A stretch of DNA of 64,000 nt from Steromphala cineraria. Taxonomy: Eukaryota; Mollusca; Gastropoda; Trochida; Trochidae. Every line of letters starts with the position of its first letter. Position 1 is the first letter of the stretch. The position numbers and the translations under genes were made by a program. The stretch covers positions 65,488,987-65,552,986 of the forward strand of contig OU744726.1 in NCBI GenBank assembly GCA_916613615.1, read 5' to 3'. Shown here piece by piece: positions 37,501 to 49,191 of this stretch. The notes below the pieces were generated by a model, which worked only from the letters and a program-made list of their open reading frames with translations, was not told the DNA's origin and made no database searches.

Positions 37501-40500
37501 ATACCCTTATTCAAAGTTACCAGGCCTAATTTCGTCCCCTGATTTTTATGGTCATTACTAGAAGTAAGATCAGTTAACTTGACAGATTGGAATGTTCCAA
37601 TCTACATTGAATCTACTGAAGACATGATAATTGATAAATTTGCAAGAAAGCACCTACTTTCTCATGCATTCTTCATACAAATCACGTCTGATTGTTCTTG
37701 ATGAGATGACGTTAAACTTCTTCAGCATGGTCCTAATTTCATCATTCAGGGCTCCGTACAAGCACCGCTCTCCGTCAAATGAGTTGGCCTCACACTTGGC
37801 ACCTGCCGAGTAGAAACCTCGTTAGTATGACGGACAGCTAACACATTGACTCTAGAATTAGCATATGTCTATTAATAAGATTTTAGAATCTAGCACTTTG
37901 TCAGTGAAATACTGAGATCTATCAATTGAAATAAACTGTGTTATCAGTCACCAGTGACAGTGACAATGGAACGTGTTATCAGTCACTAGTGACGTCATCG
38001 AATAATGCTCTGATACAATGACAAGATCATGACATAATGTTGTTGCTTAGGTGACGGGCCCTCTTTGGATCCTGACTCAACGTACATGCTCTTCAATTTT
38101 GATAGGAATACAACAATTAAATCATAAAATAGATAGAAAATTTCGCCACTTAATATAAATATAATCTTTCTTCCTCACTCAATGAGATAAACATGGCATT
38201 TGTCAAGATTTGCAGCAGACAATGTTTTACTGAACGAAGTATTTATTTCCGTCTTGATATTTAACAAATAATGTAACAATCCTTATCTTTTAACACAAAT
38301 GTTTAAGCAATCTTTTCTCCATTTTGTATATGAGTTTTATTGTAAGATAGCTTTCAATATATTTGAACACCATAATTATAAATGTCAAACATGTCAGATC
38401 AAATAATTTTGAGATGTTTTTGTTTGAAAAAATTAAATTTCATGAAAGAATTAGTTCTAAGGTCAAAGAAGTCATATTTATTTATCAGTCTGATTAAAAT
38501 CGAAAAAAGTGTAAAAATATTATCTCTAGCGGGGTTCCAACCTCACCCAGCCCGGCTTTCCTCTCATTCACAGTCTGAAGGCACCCCTATTGCCCACATG
38601 TTCTGACACAAGCTCATCTAGCCAATCGAAAGGAGCGCAGTGAAAGCTTCAGTATCCCTCAGGGGCAGGTAACTCCAGTGTACCATTCGTTATACATAAC
38701 CGCCGCTAAACGCTATTTAAAAACGAGGATTTGATTGGATAGCTTACGACTGGGTTTGTCTGCGCTAAATTGGTTATAGCAACACGCGATAGAGGTGGGT
38801 GCATTCAGACTGAGACGGAGAGGATATCCCGAATGGTTCGAGCCCCGATAGAGACAATATTTTTTATATTGTATTCCTCGGAGCACGGTCGATTTTAATC
38901 AGACGGATTTATTTATTGACTTATCATCTATAGAGTAAATTAAATTTATCACACACTGCATAATGAACAGGGGTTGAATATATAAATAAATAAATATAAA
39001 TAAATAAATAAATTGGAATAAAAGACAGGTGGTCATTATTATGTGTAATGTGACACAGTTTATATAATATTTATAAAAATATTTGTTTCAAAAACATGTC
39101 CTTATTCATGAGTTGAAATGTATCGCAGCACAAATAATCTGCAGCATTGAATTTCTTTTATCATATAATAATTCTTCCAGTAAAATAGTGTTTGTTTCTC
39201 ATTGATATCCCACCAAATGAAAAATCTCAACCGATCAAATTCAAGAGCCACCTGAGTCATATTATAATATCCAGGACAAGCAGGTTAAGGGTTAAGTTTA
39301 ATAAGGAAACTGTCATTAAAATGTTCATATGGATATGGTTTTGTTTCTATTTCTGACATTGCAGTCCTCCCTTTGTCTCATCACACAATGTCTATCCATT
39401 AGGACACACACCTCTCCTTTCATTATGCACATCAAAGGCAGGTGTATTGTAATCAGTTTACAGGTGAACAGGTACAATCTACCTGTATAACACATGACAA
39501 TACAGGTGTGCAGTCAACGTTCGATATCGTTCAATAAACCATGAGCGTCTGCATCTATTCTTAATCACAGTCTCCTGACTGGCATTAAATTCAGTACCTG
39601 GACTGCAGGTATTTAAGCCAAACCATTATTTAGGGCTTGAATTCATTTTTATGTTACTTCATCAAAATAGGAATAATCCGAAATGAAGCCCTGGTCTTAA
39701 AATATGTGGAGTTGACTGTCGCGATAGGCCTACATGAAATAATTTTGGAATATATTTTCCTATAAATATTTTTCACTGCAATCTTTTCATGTCAATGTAC
39801 ATAAATCAGGGTTTGAAATTACCACTAGTCCAGGTGCCAATGGCAAGTGAAGATGATGTTGGGCTAGTAAAATGCATTGACTTTTAGTCTGAGAGACTAG
39901 TTAAATCCTAAAGAAGATATGATTACCGGGTATGTAGATGTATTTGACTTGTTGAAATGTGTTTGGCCTAGTACTATCAGAAATGCACTTGTCAAAATGA
40001 CTAGTATGGCAAAAGGACTAAATTCGACCACTGAAAAACCATGGCAATGATTGTAGAATAAAGACTTTGAGGAGCATTTAGAAGTTGCAAGACTCAGAAA
40101 AACAGTCACCATGAAAAATCTTGCTGTTACATCTAATGATAGAAGAATTACTTTTCAAGATATGAATTCTTGCAAAAATATTTAAGTTCAATTGAATTCA
40201 TTCATTTCATACTTGAGTTTTAAAACACTTTTCATATTCCCATAAAAGGAAAAGAAATAAGTACTTATAAATAATCATTATCATTGGTTAATGAAGTTAA
40301 CTCCTTAATTATTAATTAATTATTTTATTAAACTTTAAGCATCTTGACACTTGACTTTACAACAAATGTATATGAAAATTTATTCATTTTTTCTGATTTT
40401 AATACAGCAATTTTGTTCATATTTCTCAATAGCAGGAACATGGTCATAGAAATTAACAAAACCAGAGTAAAGATAAAACAAAGTTCATGAAAATAAGCTT

Positions 40501-43500
40501 CTAGATTCAAGATAACAAAATTGTTCTTATCATTCAATAAACAATGCACATATATAATTCAATAGTCCTTTTACAAAGATAAATAATCTTCATGAAACAT
40601 TACATTAACTGGTCTTCCATAAACTATACACATCTGGACTGTATCATATACAGTCCTCTGACATAAATGAAATTTATTTAAAATAAGAAAATGTTCCATG
40701 TCAATCATTTAAACAGCAATTTTGAACAAGATCATAATAAAGTAAAGGACATATACCAGTTTCTTAAACAGGAACCCTCAAAAATTAATTTCCTATATCA
40801 TATACTCTTGGAAATAATCCATCAACATTCCATGTTGTTGGGCTTGCTAATTGCTTTTGCATATAGCTTCCTCTCTAAAAACCAGCGAGTCAAAATTAAA
40901 AATTATATACAGAAAGTAGGTCAAGTTGTTACAGAGTCTTTCTCAAACTTAAAAGCCAACCACTCTTCCGTCAATAACAAGTTCATTAAAAAGTCATCTC
41001 AACAGGAATCTGTTATAAGAAACTTAGCGTGCTATATTTTCCATGCGTCAAATCTCCGATTGACCATGATTATATAATTGTTTAAATTTATGCAATTATG
41101 ATTGAAATTCAATGGACCTTGTTGTACATAGGGCCGATGGCCCACACCTTTGTACTGAATAAAGAAACATATAAAAATAGAGCCATTGGCTCTGTAGCTC
41201 ATCAGGCATCATATCAAGTTAATGCTTTATACAGGCAAGATGAGCTAAAAATGAAACTGATGTTACCTATTACAAGAAAACCTATAAAAAAATTACAAAA
41301 CAAATGTATTATTATTTAACACTTTCTAGATCGCCAGTATCAGACAGTGAAAGAAGTCCACACTAAAATATCCAAGGAGAAATAAATTTGTCATAGACTG
41401 TCATCTAATGGAGAAAAATAGGTTTTTAAGATTGTGACCCCTGTGACCCTATTTGGGGTCATGGGGTCACAAAACCTACAGTTTAGAATCCCAATTGACC
41501 AAGGAGTCTACATGCAGTCTTTCAGCTCAATAGACCTTTAGGAGCTAAAGGTGATGATGAAAATAAGTTTTTAAGGTTGTGACCCCTGTGACCCTATTTG
41601 GGGTCATGGGGTCACGAAATCTACAATTTAGAATCTCCATTGGCCAAGGAGTCTGCACATATAATTTCAGCTCTCTAGACCTTTTGGAACTTGAGAAGAA
41701 GATGAAAATAGTTTTTTAAGGTTGTGACCCCTGTGACCCTATTTGGGGTCACAGGGTCAACAAAGTTACAAATTAGAATCCCCATTGTCCAAGGAGTCTG
41801 CACATATCAATATTAACTCTTTAGACCTTTTGGAACTGGAGAAGAAGATGAGAATTGGCTTTTAAGGTTGTGACCCCTGTGACCCTATTTGGGGTCATGG
41901 GGTCACGAAATCTACAATTAAGAATCCCGATTGGCCAAGGAGTCTGCACATATCATTTTCAACTCTATAGTCATTTTAGTACTGGAGAAGAAGATGAAAA
42001 TAGGTTTTTAAGGTTGTGACCCCTGTGACCCTATTTGGGGTCACAGGTTCACCAAAGTTACAAATTAGAATCCCCATTGTCCAAGGAGTCTGCACATATC
42101 ACTTTCAACTCTCTAGTCCTTTTAGAACTGGAGAAGAAGATGAAAATAGGTTTTTAAGGTTGTGACCCCTGTGACCCTATTTGGAGTCACAGGTTCACCA
42201 AAGTTACAAATTAGAATCCCCATTGTCCAAGGAGTCTGCACATATCACTTTCAACTCTCTAGTCCTTTTAGAACTGGAGAAGAAGATGAAAATAGGTTTT
42301 TAAGGTTGTGACCCCTGTGACCCTATTTGGGGTCATGGGGTCACGAGATCTACAATTTAGAATCCCCATTGGCCAAGGAGTCTGCACATATCGTTTTTAA
42401 CTCTCTACTCCTTTTGGAACTGGAGAAGAAGATGAAAATAGGTATTTAAGGTTGTGACCCCTGTGACCCTATTTGGGGTCACAGGGTCACCAATGTTACA
42501 AATTAGAATCCCCATTGGCCAAGGACTCTGCACATATCATTTTTAACTCTCTAGTCCTTCAGGAACTGGAGAAGAAGATGAAAATAGGTTTTTAAAGTTG
42601 TGACCCCTGTGACCCTATTTGGGGTCACAGGGTCACCAAAGTTACAAATTAGAATCTCCATATGCTAAGGTACTTTTACACAAAATTTCAGCTCTCTAAT
42701 GTGTATGGTTCATGAGGAGAAGTCGAAAGTGTCAAAAGTTTACGGACGGACGGACGACGGACGACGGACGACGGACGACGGACGACGGACGACGGACGGA
42801 CGCCGGACAACGGGCCATGCCATAAGCCCATCTGGACTTTCAGTCCTGATGAGCTAAAAAGTCATCAAAGCCAAATGCTAATTGCTTTCGCATATTGCTA
42901 ACGATCACACTTAACAGCAAGTGCATGCACTTATCACACTAAGTTATGGAGACTTTTAGCAAGTCTACATGACATTGATTCAATGCGTCATACATGAATG
43001 AGCCAGACAGATTTGCATGAGCGGACATGACATACTGTATCCTGTGCTATAACCAGACGACGGTTACACAAGCTTGTGTTGTTTAACCTAGATTCAGTCT
43101 GCGTGCTGTGCATATATTTGAACGCATTGAATTTCATGAATATTCTAGTTTGTATTCAGTAATAAATGCACTTTTGTGTCAGAGACTGTGATCATATATA
43201 GGAATGTCAGTTTGAAAATTTCAATTATATAAATAAAATCTCGGACTTATTTGAAGTTATTTCTATAAAGATTTGGATGGATCTTCAAACAAGTTTACGT
43301 TTAAACTTGACAACATCATAATACATTTTATGCTTGAGTGAACTTACCCCGCTCAAGAAGATACTGTACAGTCTCCTTATGTCCACAAAGGCATGCATAG
43401 TACCTGGAAAATATCATTGCTTTGTAAAGTAATTTTTCAATAAAATGTGGCATTGTTGATGTACCAAGCATGATAAAAACAATCAAATTAAAGGAAATTC

Positions 43501-44615
43501 TTTATACTCTTGATTGGTATATACATAATTAAGCCATGTTATAAGGAAAACCAAAACAAATTGTCATTGCACAAATAATACAAAGGTTGTTTTCTGTCAC
43601 CATATTTCAAAATGATGGACCCTTTTGGAGTTATCATTTCAGGGATATTGACACCAAAGATAGGTGGTGAAAGACAGAAGCTTTACCTGTTGCACCAAAG
43701 GGAAATCCCACAAGACCAAATTGATTGAAACACTTATCTAAAGCTTCCCTGCTACATCTACAGACATCTTAGGAGAAATTTATTTTCATATGATTTTGAA
43801 CATAATAAATCCTTTATTTCCAAACAGTAGTGATATAAATTAATAATATCACAAAACAAGATTGCTATCTTTTTTAAGTCACATTTTAAGTTTGATGGCT
43901 GAACAAGAAACACAAGAAAGATGAGTAGATCTAATGTACGTTATAGTCTTACTTCAAAAACAAAACTGCCCTGTGAAACATTTTTGATTTTATGATGATG
44001 AACTTCCTTATTGCAAAATTGATGAAAAAAATATCTAATTTGAATAGATGTTCAAAATATCAACTTATCACACAACGCCTTGGCATGAGCTTTGGTTCAG
44101 GGAGTAATGAATACCAATTGTCTAACAAATCAAGCAGATATTAAGTATGTGAAACAAGCTGTGTTTGTGAAACACGAATGCCCCCGGATGCATATGTCAA
44201 GTATCAAAGACCTAGCTCTGACCAATCAAAAGTTATGACCAAGGTTAAAGTTTTTGTGGACAAACGGACAGACGGACAGACAGACGGACAGGTGAAAAAC
44301 AATATACCCCCGGAATCTCCGATTCGGGGGCATAATAAAAATAAATATTAAAACTTCCTTATTGCAAATTTGATGATAAAAATTATTCCAATTTGAATAG
44401 ATGTTCACAATATCAACCTATCACACAATGCCTTTGCATGTGCTTTTGTTTAGGGATTAATAAATATCACTCTTCTTACAATTAACAGATATCATATAAG
44501 TATGTGAAATAAAAATAAATATTAAAAGTAAATATTAAATCCTGCTACTTACAATGGAGTGCTGTCCCACTGGTCTCTGATGTTGAGTTCAATGTCTCGT
44601 TCTTCTACAAGATAT
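28540..44615 (-). CDS. ABTB1: Ankyrin repeat and BTB/POZ protein 1 orthologue
   Basis: ABTB1 (BPOZ) is an adaptor with ankyrin repeats and two BTB domains; the human protein is tied to CUL3-dependent turnover of eEF1A. Eleven minus-strand exons join in phase: 44615-44553, 43403-43348, 37802-37658, 37208-37049, 36401-36356, 35758-35642, 32615-32491, 32120-32028, 31617-31453, 30534-30334 and 28746-28540 (458 residues plus TGA). Order of signatures: ankyrin YLVEERDIELN / WDSTPLYYACLCGH; linker GAKCEANSFDGERCLYGAL; BTB1 HDVVFIVAGERFAAHRCILS; KMMAKQCHL; BTB2 CHKVFFCGRSDYFKALVDDH; LYMLPGLKRQC; C-terminal helix RHETDSIDIIDEVRFY. Each closely matches human ABTB1 (478 aa), so only about 20 N-terminal residues are missing; that first exon lies upstream of 44615 and I could not place it. 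Introns hold many transposons. The gene is convergent with the CUB gene and divergent from the glycosyltransferase gene. Confidence 0.93.
29242..29393. mobile_element. CATCCTGTCTC MITE, copy 3, right arm deleted, 10-bp TSD
   Basis: The left arm is complete (CATCCTGTCTCATGGTACGA to CACCTTCTCGATAAAATTC) and then jumps to the last bases of the right terminus (CGAGACAGGATG). Perfect 10-bp direct repeats, AACAATTGAC, flank it at 29232-29241 and 29394-29403. It lies in the last ABTB1 intron. Confidence 0.9.
29683..30106. mobile_element. CAGTCTGATTAAAATC element with tRNA-like box, 9-bp TSD
   Basis: The termini are CAGTC...TAAAATCGACTGTGC and GCACGGTAGATTTTAATCAG-ACTG, inverted. A perfect 9-bp direct repeat, GAGATTTTG, flanks it (29674-29682 and 30107-30115). 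Just inside the left end, GGGATTCGAACCTC is the reverse complement of a tRNA B box (GGTTCGAATCC), and near the right end CCCGAATGGTTAGAGTAC resembles an A box. It is therefore a DNA-transposon-like element that has absorbed tRNA/SINE sequence. Confidence 0.85.
30581..30890 (-). pseudogene. Partial duplicate of ABTB1 exon, split by a MITE
   Basis: The two pieces 30585-30606 and 30840-30890, joined across the MITE, repeat the 5' part of the exon at 30534-30334 together with its splice acceptor (CTGTATTTCAG then CTCTCTGCAGACTGTGTC...). The encoded start (LSADCVYEVLCIA) is kept with few changes. It lies upstream of the true exon in the same intron, so it could act as a decoy or alternative acceptor; the MITE truncates it. 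Confidence 0.8.
30607..30839. mobile_element. CAATCTAGTT palindromic MITE, 9-bp TSD
   Basis: The 233-bp element has inverted ends CAATCTAGTTAAAACTA and TAGTTTTAACTAGATTG, and arms continuing through GTCCCCTAAGTCCTCA...GCTACTAACCCACCTGG. Perfect 9-bp direct repeats GCGATACAC lie at 30598-30606 and 30840-30848; the target is the duplicated ABTB1 exon fragment. Confidence 0.9.
31707..32040. repeat. Tandem copies of an ABTB1 splice-donor junction
   Basis: An irregular array of ATTACCTTGTGGCACATTATG-like units starts at the donor of the ABTB1 exon 32120-32028 (CCATAAG|GTAATC on the minus strand) and runs about 300 bases into the intron. At least seven units keep the CCACAAG/GTAAT-like junction. 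The array has evidently grown from, or homogenised with, the true exon end. Confidence 0.75.
33967..34447. mobile_element. hAT-type nonautonomous element, 8-bp TSD, copy 1
   Basis: The 481-bp element runs from TAGGGGCGGGTATTGCAGG to ATATTGCGCACCCCTA, with flanking ATAATGAC on both sides (33959-33966, 34448-34455). The short TAGGGG ends and 8-bp duplication are hAT features. It lies in an ABTB1 intron; an inverted copy of the same length is at 45116-45596. Confidence 0.9.
34811..35304. mobile_element. hAT-type element, ACTATTGCGATAG family, 8-bp TSD
   Basis: The 494-bp element has ends TAGGGGTGACTATTGACC and GTATTGTTACACCCCTA, and perfect ATAAAGAT duplications at 34803-34810 and 35305-35312. 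Subterminal regions are packed with CTATTGCGATAG/CTATCGATAG palindromes, probable transposase-binding repeats. It is a different family from the 481-bp element. Confidence 0.9.
36039..36120. mobile_element. Fragment of the ACTATTGCGATAG hAT family
   Basis: TAGGGGTGACATTTGACCTT ... TTGTGATAGTGATAGTTTAT ... TTGCAACCAACTATAACAA follows the left end of the element at 34811. No right end is visible. Confidence 0.65.
38486..38905. mobile_element. CAGTCTGATTAAAATC element, full copy 2
   Basis: It begins CAGTCTGATTAAAATCG and ends CGATTTTAATCAGACG, with a body closely matching 29683-30106 (CTCTCATTCACAGTCTGAAG, CCGAATGGTTCGAGCC). The flanks TTTATTTAT (left) and ATTTATTTATT (right) fit a 9-bp duplication. 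It lies in a large ABTB1 intron. Confidence 0.85.
38906..41196. other. ABTB1 intron, no further gene seen
   Basis: AT-rich intron with an (AAAT)n microsatellite near 38980-39015. A 128-codon frame at 40691-41077 (plus) has AT-biased codons, no recognised domain and no splice support; I do not call it a gene. Confidence 0.4.
41197..42860. repeat. About 9 x 147-bp tandem array within an end-inverted repeat
   Basis: Units of about 147 bp each contain GTTGTGACCCCTGTGACC, TATTTGGGGTCA, AGAATCCCCATTGG and CCAAGGAGTCTGCACAT, starting near 41412, 41560, 41705, 41855, 41997, 42144, 42290, 42437 and 42584. They are followed by a (GGACGGAC/GACGGAC) microsatellite at 42740-42800 and GCCCATCTGGACTTTCAGTC. 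The outer ends are inverted: TAGCTCATCAGG at 41197 and CCTGATGAGCTA at 42846. Such blocks are widespread in mollusc genomes as I recall. No protein is encoded. Confidence 0.8.
44001..44525. repeat. Direct duplication flanking a CCCCCGG repeat insert
   Basis: Two copies of a ~155-bp segment (ACTTCCTTATTGCAAAATTG ... TTTGAATAGATGTTCA ... AAGTATGTGAAA) lie at about 44008-44158 and 44352-44510 in the same direction. Between them a block from GAATGCCCCCGGATGC to CCGATTCGGGGGCAT (44178-44335) carries a GGACAGAC microsatellite. It lies just downstream (minus strand) of the first recognised ABTB1 exon. Confidence 0.65.
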
Positions 44616-45115
44616 CTGGAAAATGAATAGTATCAATGAAACCATAATTCCTAGTTACTGAACTCCCATTGTGCTACATTATGGATATTCCATTCTTCAC
44701 TCTCAATTTGGACAAGCACTAGCAACAAGATATCTGGAAAGCAGATAGTATCAATAAAACTACCTCACTCTTCTTGCATGATCATTCCAAAATACCACAA
44801 ATATGGGTTATTGACGCTTAAAACAAAGATTTTGGTTATTTGTTTGATAAAAATAAGAATACATTTCAAAGAACATATATAATAATTATAAGGGTCTGTG
44901 GCAATATGCCTGTTTTAGACAAGTTTCCAGAATTTATGTTACAGATTTCATAATTTATTGTTATGTTATAAGATCTTATTGTGACTTTATACTTTCATAG
45001 ACTAGTGTCACTGCATCATTAGCATCAAAATGATACTTTTCAGCAAATGATAGGCCTACCTTTCTGTGACAGTAAATTAGTACACAATTTTCTCTCTATA
45101 TATATCGTTATTGAC

Positions 45116-45596
45116 TAGGGGTGCGCAATATAACCGGTTTACCGGTATTAACCGGTTCAAACATAAAATCGGTACGTATTGCGATACGCTTGTTGAAAAC
45201 CGGTTTTTTATAAGCATTCGGAAAAGTTTGTTACACTCGGAAATCTTCGTGTATTTCTGTTTTTCACAACGGAAGTCATGTGTTTGTTTCAACATGGCTC
45301 CAGCAGACAACACGAGAGAGTTTTTCTGTTGAGAAACTATTTCATTTCCAGGTTTTATTTAATGACAAGACTTGAAATCTGTTCATTTTGCATGGTTTTA
45401 TTAAAAAATGAACAAGAATTGAAATTTTTGATGTTTTGTTCATCATTTAAGAATCAAAACTTAACTCATAAGGTGAGTTTTTGGCACGTTTCTGTGCCAA
45501 AAAACATCCTGCAATATATTGCAATGCGTATCGCAATACTAGTGTGCATATCACAGTATATCGCAATATGAAAATTTCCTGCAATACCCACCCCTA
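45116..45596. mobile_element. hAT-type nonautonomous element, 8-bp TSD, copy 2
   Basis: It has the same 481-bp length as 33967-34447 but the opposite orientation: TAGGGGTGCGCAATATAACC to GCAATACCCACCCCTA. Perfect TTATTGAC duplications flank it (45108-45115 and 45597-45604). It lies upstream of the first recognised ABTB1 exon. Confidence 0.9.
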
Positions 45597-45604
45597 TTAT
45601 TGAC

Positions 45605-48600
45605 ACCATGACAGAGTTTTGGTTTATATAAATGTGACTTAGAGGCAAATCATAGGTGGTGTCGCTAACGATTGTTTTCATCAACAGGCAGTGCTTCTCT
45701 GTGTATAAACACCACTGATAATGTTAGATATATAAACATTCACTATAATGTCAAGTGCTTAGAATTAATCCCATTTCACAAATAATCAATAGATTAACTG
45801 AAACATATACAAAATCTAGAATGAGGAATTATCAACCATGCAACTGATCATCATTATGTCACTGTCAACAATAACGGGTCGTTCATAACTTTGATTTACA
45901 TGCAGAAGATATCAAAATTATAGTGACTGAGTGTTTGTTATGTTGACCTCATGAGGTCAAGTTTGGAGCATAGGAATCATTCATGCATCTGTTTATAGCC
46001 AAACTCTTTTGTTAGATTGCTATTTTTATATTAGATCTATCCACGTTGCATTGGTAAGATAGCAAACACCATTCAACCGATTTCAATTTCACGATATTCA
46101 CATTAAAAGTGTCTCCAAATGACTAAAATAGCTGCAAGCTAGTTACATGTATACAAATCAGCTGACGAACTGACAGTTTCAGTGATGGCAGACGAAAACA
46201 GAGAGACCTTGGTCAAGTTAGCGCAAATATTTCAATCAACATACTTTACTTTCTGTATATCCCCAAGTCGACAGCCCAGGAATAGAGAAGATACATCCAT
46301 CTTTTATTTTCTGCCCGTGTCACCTTTACTCTTGCAAGGTTTTACACTGAAAATTACGTTGCAAATATGTAGGACGAATATTCTGTCTCAGCTTCCTCAA
46401 ATCAAGTGCGTGACCTCTGACCGATGTTGTCAACAATCGCTTAGTGTAAGAAAAAATGCTCCAAAAACCAGAATTTTCGTTCAAATGAAGCACAAATTAA
46501 CAAAATATGTAGATATACGATGGATTAGAATAAGCAAATATATTGCACCGATCGATTGCTCGCAACCATGCAGTGATCTTTAAATACTGATTAGGTTCTT
46601 TCATATGCATGAGCTAAAAATAGCACGTAGCGTGTTGATGTGTTTTGGTCCGAGCTCATTACTCCTTACAGCGTAAAACATGCTGCAATGTATGCGAAAA
46701 AGCGGTGTGCAGAGTTATACTTTATGCACTCTGTCCCAAGATGGGATTTGGAGTTCGACCCCTCGTGCGTAACGAGTACATGTATCGTTAGGATATAGGT
46801 ATGCATGCTATGTTTTTGGTAATTGGATAATTAAACGCTTTATATACATATCAGTGCAAAGTGCACATACGTTGTCACTCACGACAACAATGACATTGCT
46901 TAAAAAGTAGGTGAAATGGCCTAAATCAAGGACGTCGACATTGCAAAGAGTTAGTTTTAGTTTGAAAAGTTATGTCAATCCCTCTTATATAATCATGTTG
47001 AGATATTCATTGTATGGTGACGCATTCATAAAATTGAGATATGTATCGTAAATGTGTATCATGATTTTGTAAAAATTATAGTGTACATATAGCTAGGCCT
47101 ATTATAATAAGATATATATTGTTTTTGTTAACCCAGATAATATACTGACTCAGAATATCAAGTTACATTCTGATGAACAGATAGTAATATGGTGAATCAT
47201 AGTTTGTTATAATGCATACATCAAAATGAAAAGCAATTAATAGCGATAACCAGACAGGGGAGATAACCAGGACAACTCTTTCATAGGCGTAAAAAGTTGG
47301 TTAGAAATCGGGGTCAAAACAGGGGGGTGGTTTTACGTTTTTTCGTACCGTTGCCTCTTAGTGCAAAAAAAATCGAAATACTAGAAAAGAAAATAGGATA
47401 GCAAATCTAGAGACACTTATTTTTAGATTTTCATTTATGTGACGTCAAATGTTGACTTTGTAAGGAGGAAAACTTCAGAAATGTAAAAAACGTATTTTCG
47501 CAAAGCGCACATGTCTACAATGAATTTATGATGTAGAATAATTATTCAGCTACAAATTGCACTATCGGATTTTTATCACAACGTACTCACAATTCAAATT
47601 AAATAAAAGAACGACCACACCGACTCAATCAGAGTAACTCCCACTTGCAATCGCCCGCTTTCATTGGCTGTCACGATAAAAGCGTGAGCTAAGATTGTGT
47701 TTGTATAATCATCGTTTTTTCGCCTAAATATATGGTAAGGAACACCTTTCTCGAATCTAATGTGCTGTTTGTTGGGTAGATAGACGGATCAAAACTTAAA
47801 ATAAAGCTTTAATAGTTTTAACTTATAATTTACAACTACTCAGATATAATTAAGGATAGTAAATATTTATGTAACCAACATATGACACAATAACCAACTG
47901 TTTTTGAACTTTTTTCCCCAACAGTATTTGTTTTTTAAGTGTACAAATGCAAATATTTACTTGCTCTGTTTCATAAATCACATACATTAAATTAAGTTAA
48001 TTAAATTTTAAAAAAAATCTATTTTCTAGGCATTTTATATATCGGAAATTTCTTCAACCCTTCAATATTTTATACATATATATGTATTTTTAAAGTTTTA
48101 AGAAGGTATTTCGATAACTTATACTTAAATTTGGCAATACATGATATACTCCTGTTTTGTTTAAGCTTATCAAATTTGAGGTATCGCTCGATATGTACAT
48201 TTATATTGAGACCTTTAAACTGCAAAGTAGAGTCTCATCTTAAATCGGTTGTAAAATATTCTGTGTTAACTTTAATTTCACATGTTTGGGCTAGACAGAC
48301 TCGGATGACAATGACAGTGACCATGACAACATAAATGTGGTGGAATATTTAAATAATTATTGACAATATTCCAGAAAAAAATAAGACATGTTAAAAAAAC
48401 GTGATGAGGGTACTCCCCTTGGAGGGTAAAAATTTTGTACCAAATGTGGCACTTAATTTTTTTGAATAGTCATAATTGATAGACAAGAGAACAACGAAGA
48501 CATTAAACACTCAACAGTATTTTTAGGATGAGTAGAAATATTTTTATAAGATCCTAACCAAAAAAAATCAATGAAAAATAATTTTATTTTATTTTTTTCG

Positions 48601-49191
48601 AGGGTGGGTTTGTAACGAAAATTTTTATTTCGAAAATTGAAATTGCATGTTATTATTGAAGCTTTGTTCTACCCACACACCAAGTTTGGTTAATTTTGGT
48701 TGATTATTAAAAAATGACTGATTATGCCTACAATTAAAGGTAACATAATTATATATATCATTACAGTTTACGACGTCGGGGGTATAAAGCGCTCCGCGTG
48801 TCCGTCCCTATGTCTAATTTAAAATTTCTGACTTTGTTCTGTTACGGAGCACAACTTGAAAACTGTTTGACTTAGAAACTTCAAATTTGGTATTGATGTT
48901 ATGTATGTGGTGCAGATGTGCCTTTTGGGGGTTTCAGTTCCCGGGTACCAAATTAAAAAAAATATTTTCCCTAAAATGTCCAAATTTCTGACTTTGTTCT
49001 GTTTAACAGAGCACATGAAAACTATTTGACTAAGAAATTCATATGATAAATGCAAATTTAAAGATATTAATATATTATGTCTTAACAAATATTCAGGAAT
49101 ATTGGTTTATTTTCAAACTGCAAGCCCTGCTTCATTGGAGGGACATAATTCAAACACTGAGCTGAATGATATGTTCTCCAGATAGGTAAAA
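45605..49191. other. Intergenic region between divergent ABTB1 and glycosyltransferase genes
   Basis: It should contain the first ABTB1 exon and both promoters, but I could not place them. Positions 46620-46800 and 47600-47760 are slightly GC-richer. A 133-codon plus-strand frame at 46182-46583 has no recognisable domain. A repeat-like block at 48775-49020 (CCGTCCCTATG, duplicated TTTCTGACTTTGTTCTGTT) is probably an old interspersed repeat. Confidence 0.4.

Noticed and set aside
40691..41077. 128-codon open frame in the ABTB1 intron
   Set aside because: AT-biased codons, no recognised domain and no promoter or splice context. It is probably a chance frame.
44226..44408. 60-codon minus frame with LSVCLSVCPFV
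   Set aside because: It is the translation of the GGACAGAC microsatellite in a repeat; such peptides are artefacts.
46182..46583. 133-codon open frame (MMADENRETLVKLAQ...)
   Set aside because: The start looks protein-like, but the rest has no recognisable pattern and the minus-strand first exon of ABTB1 was not found there either.
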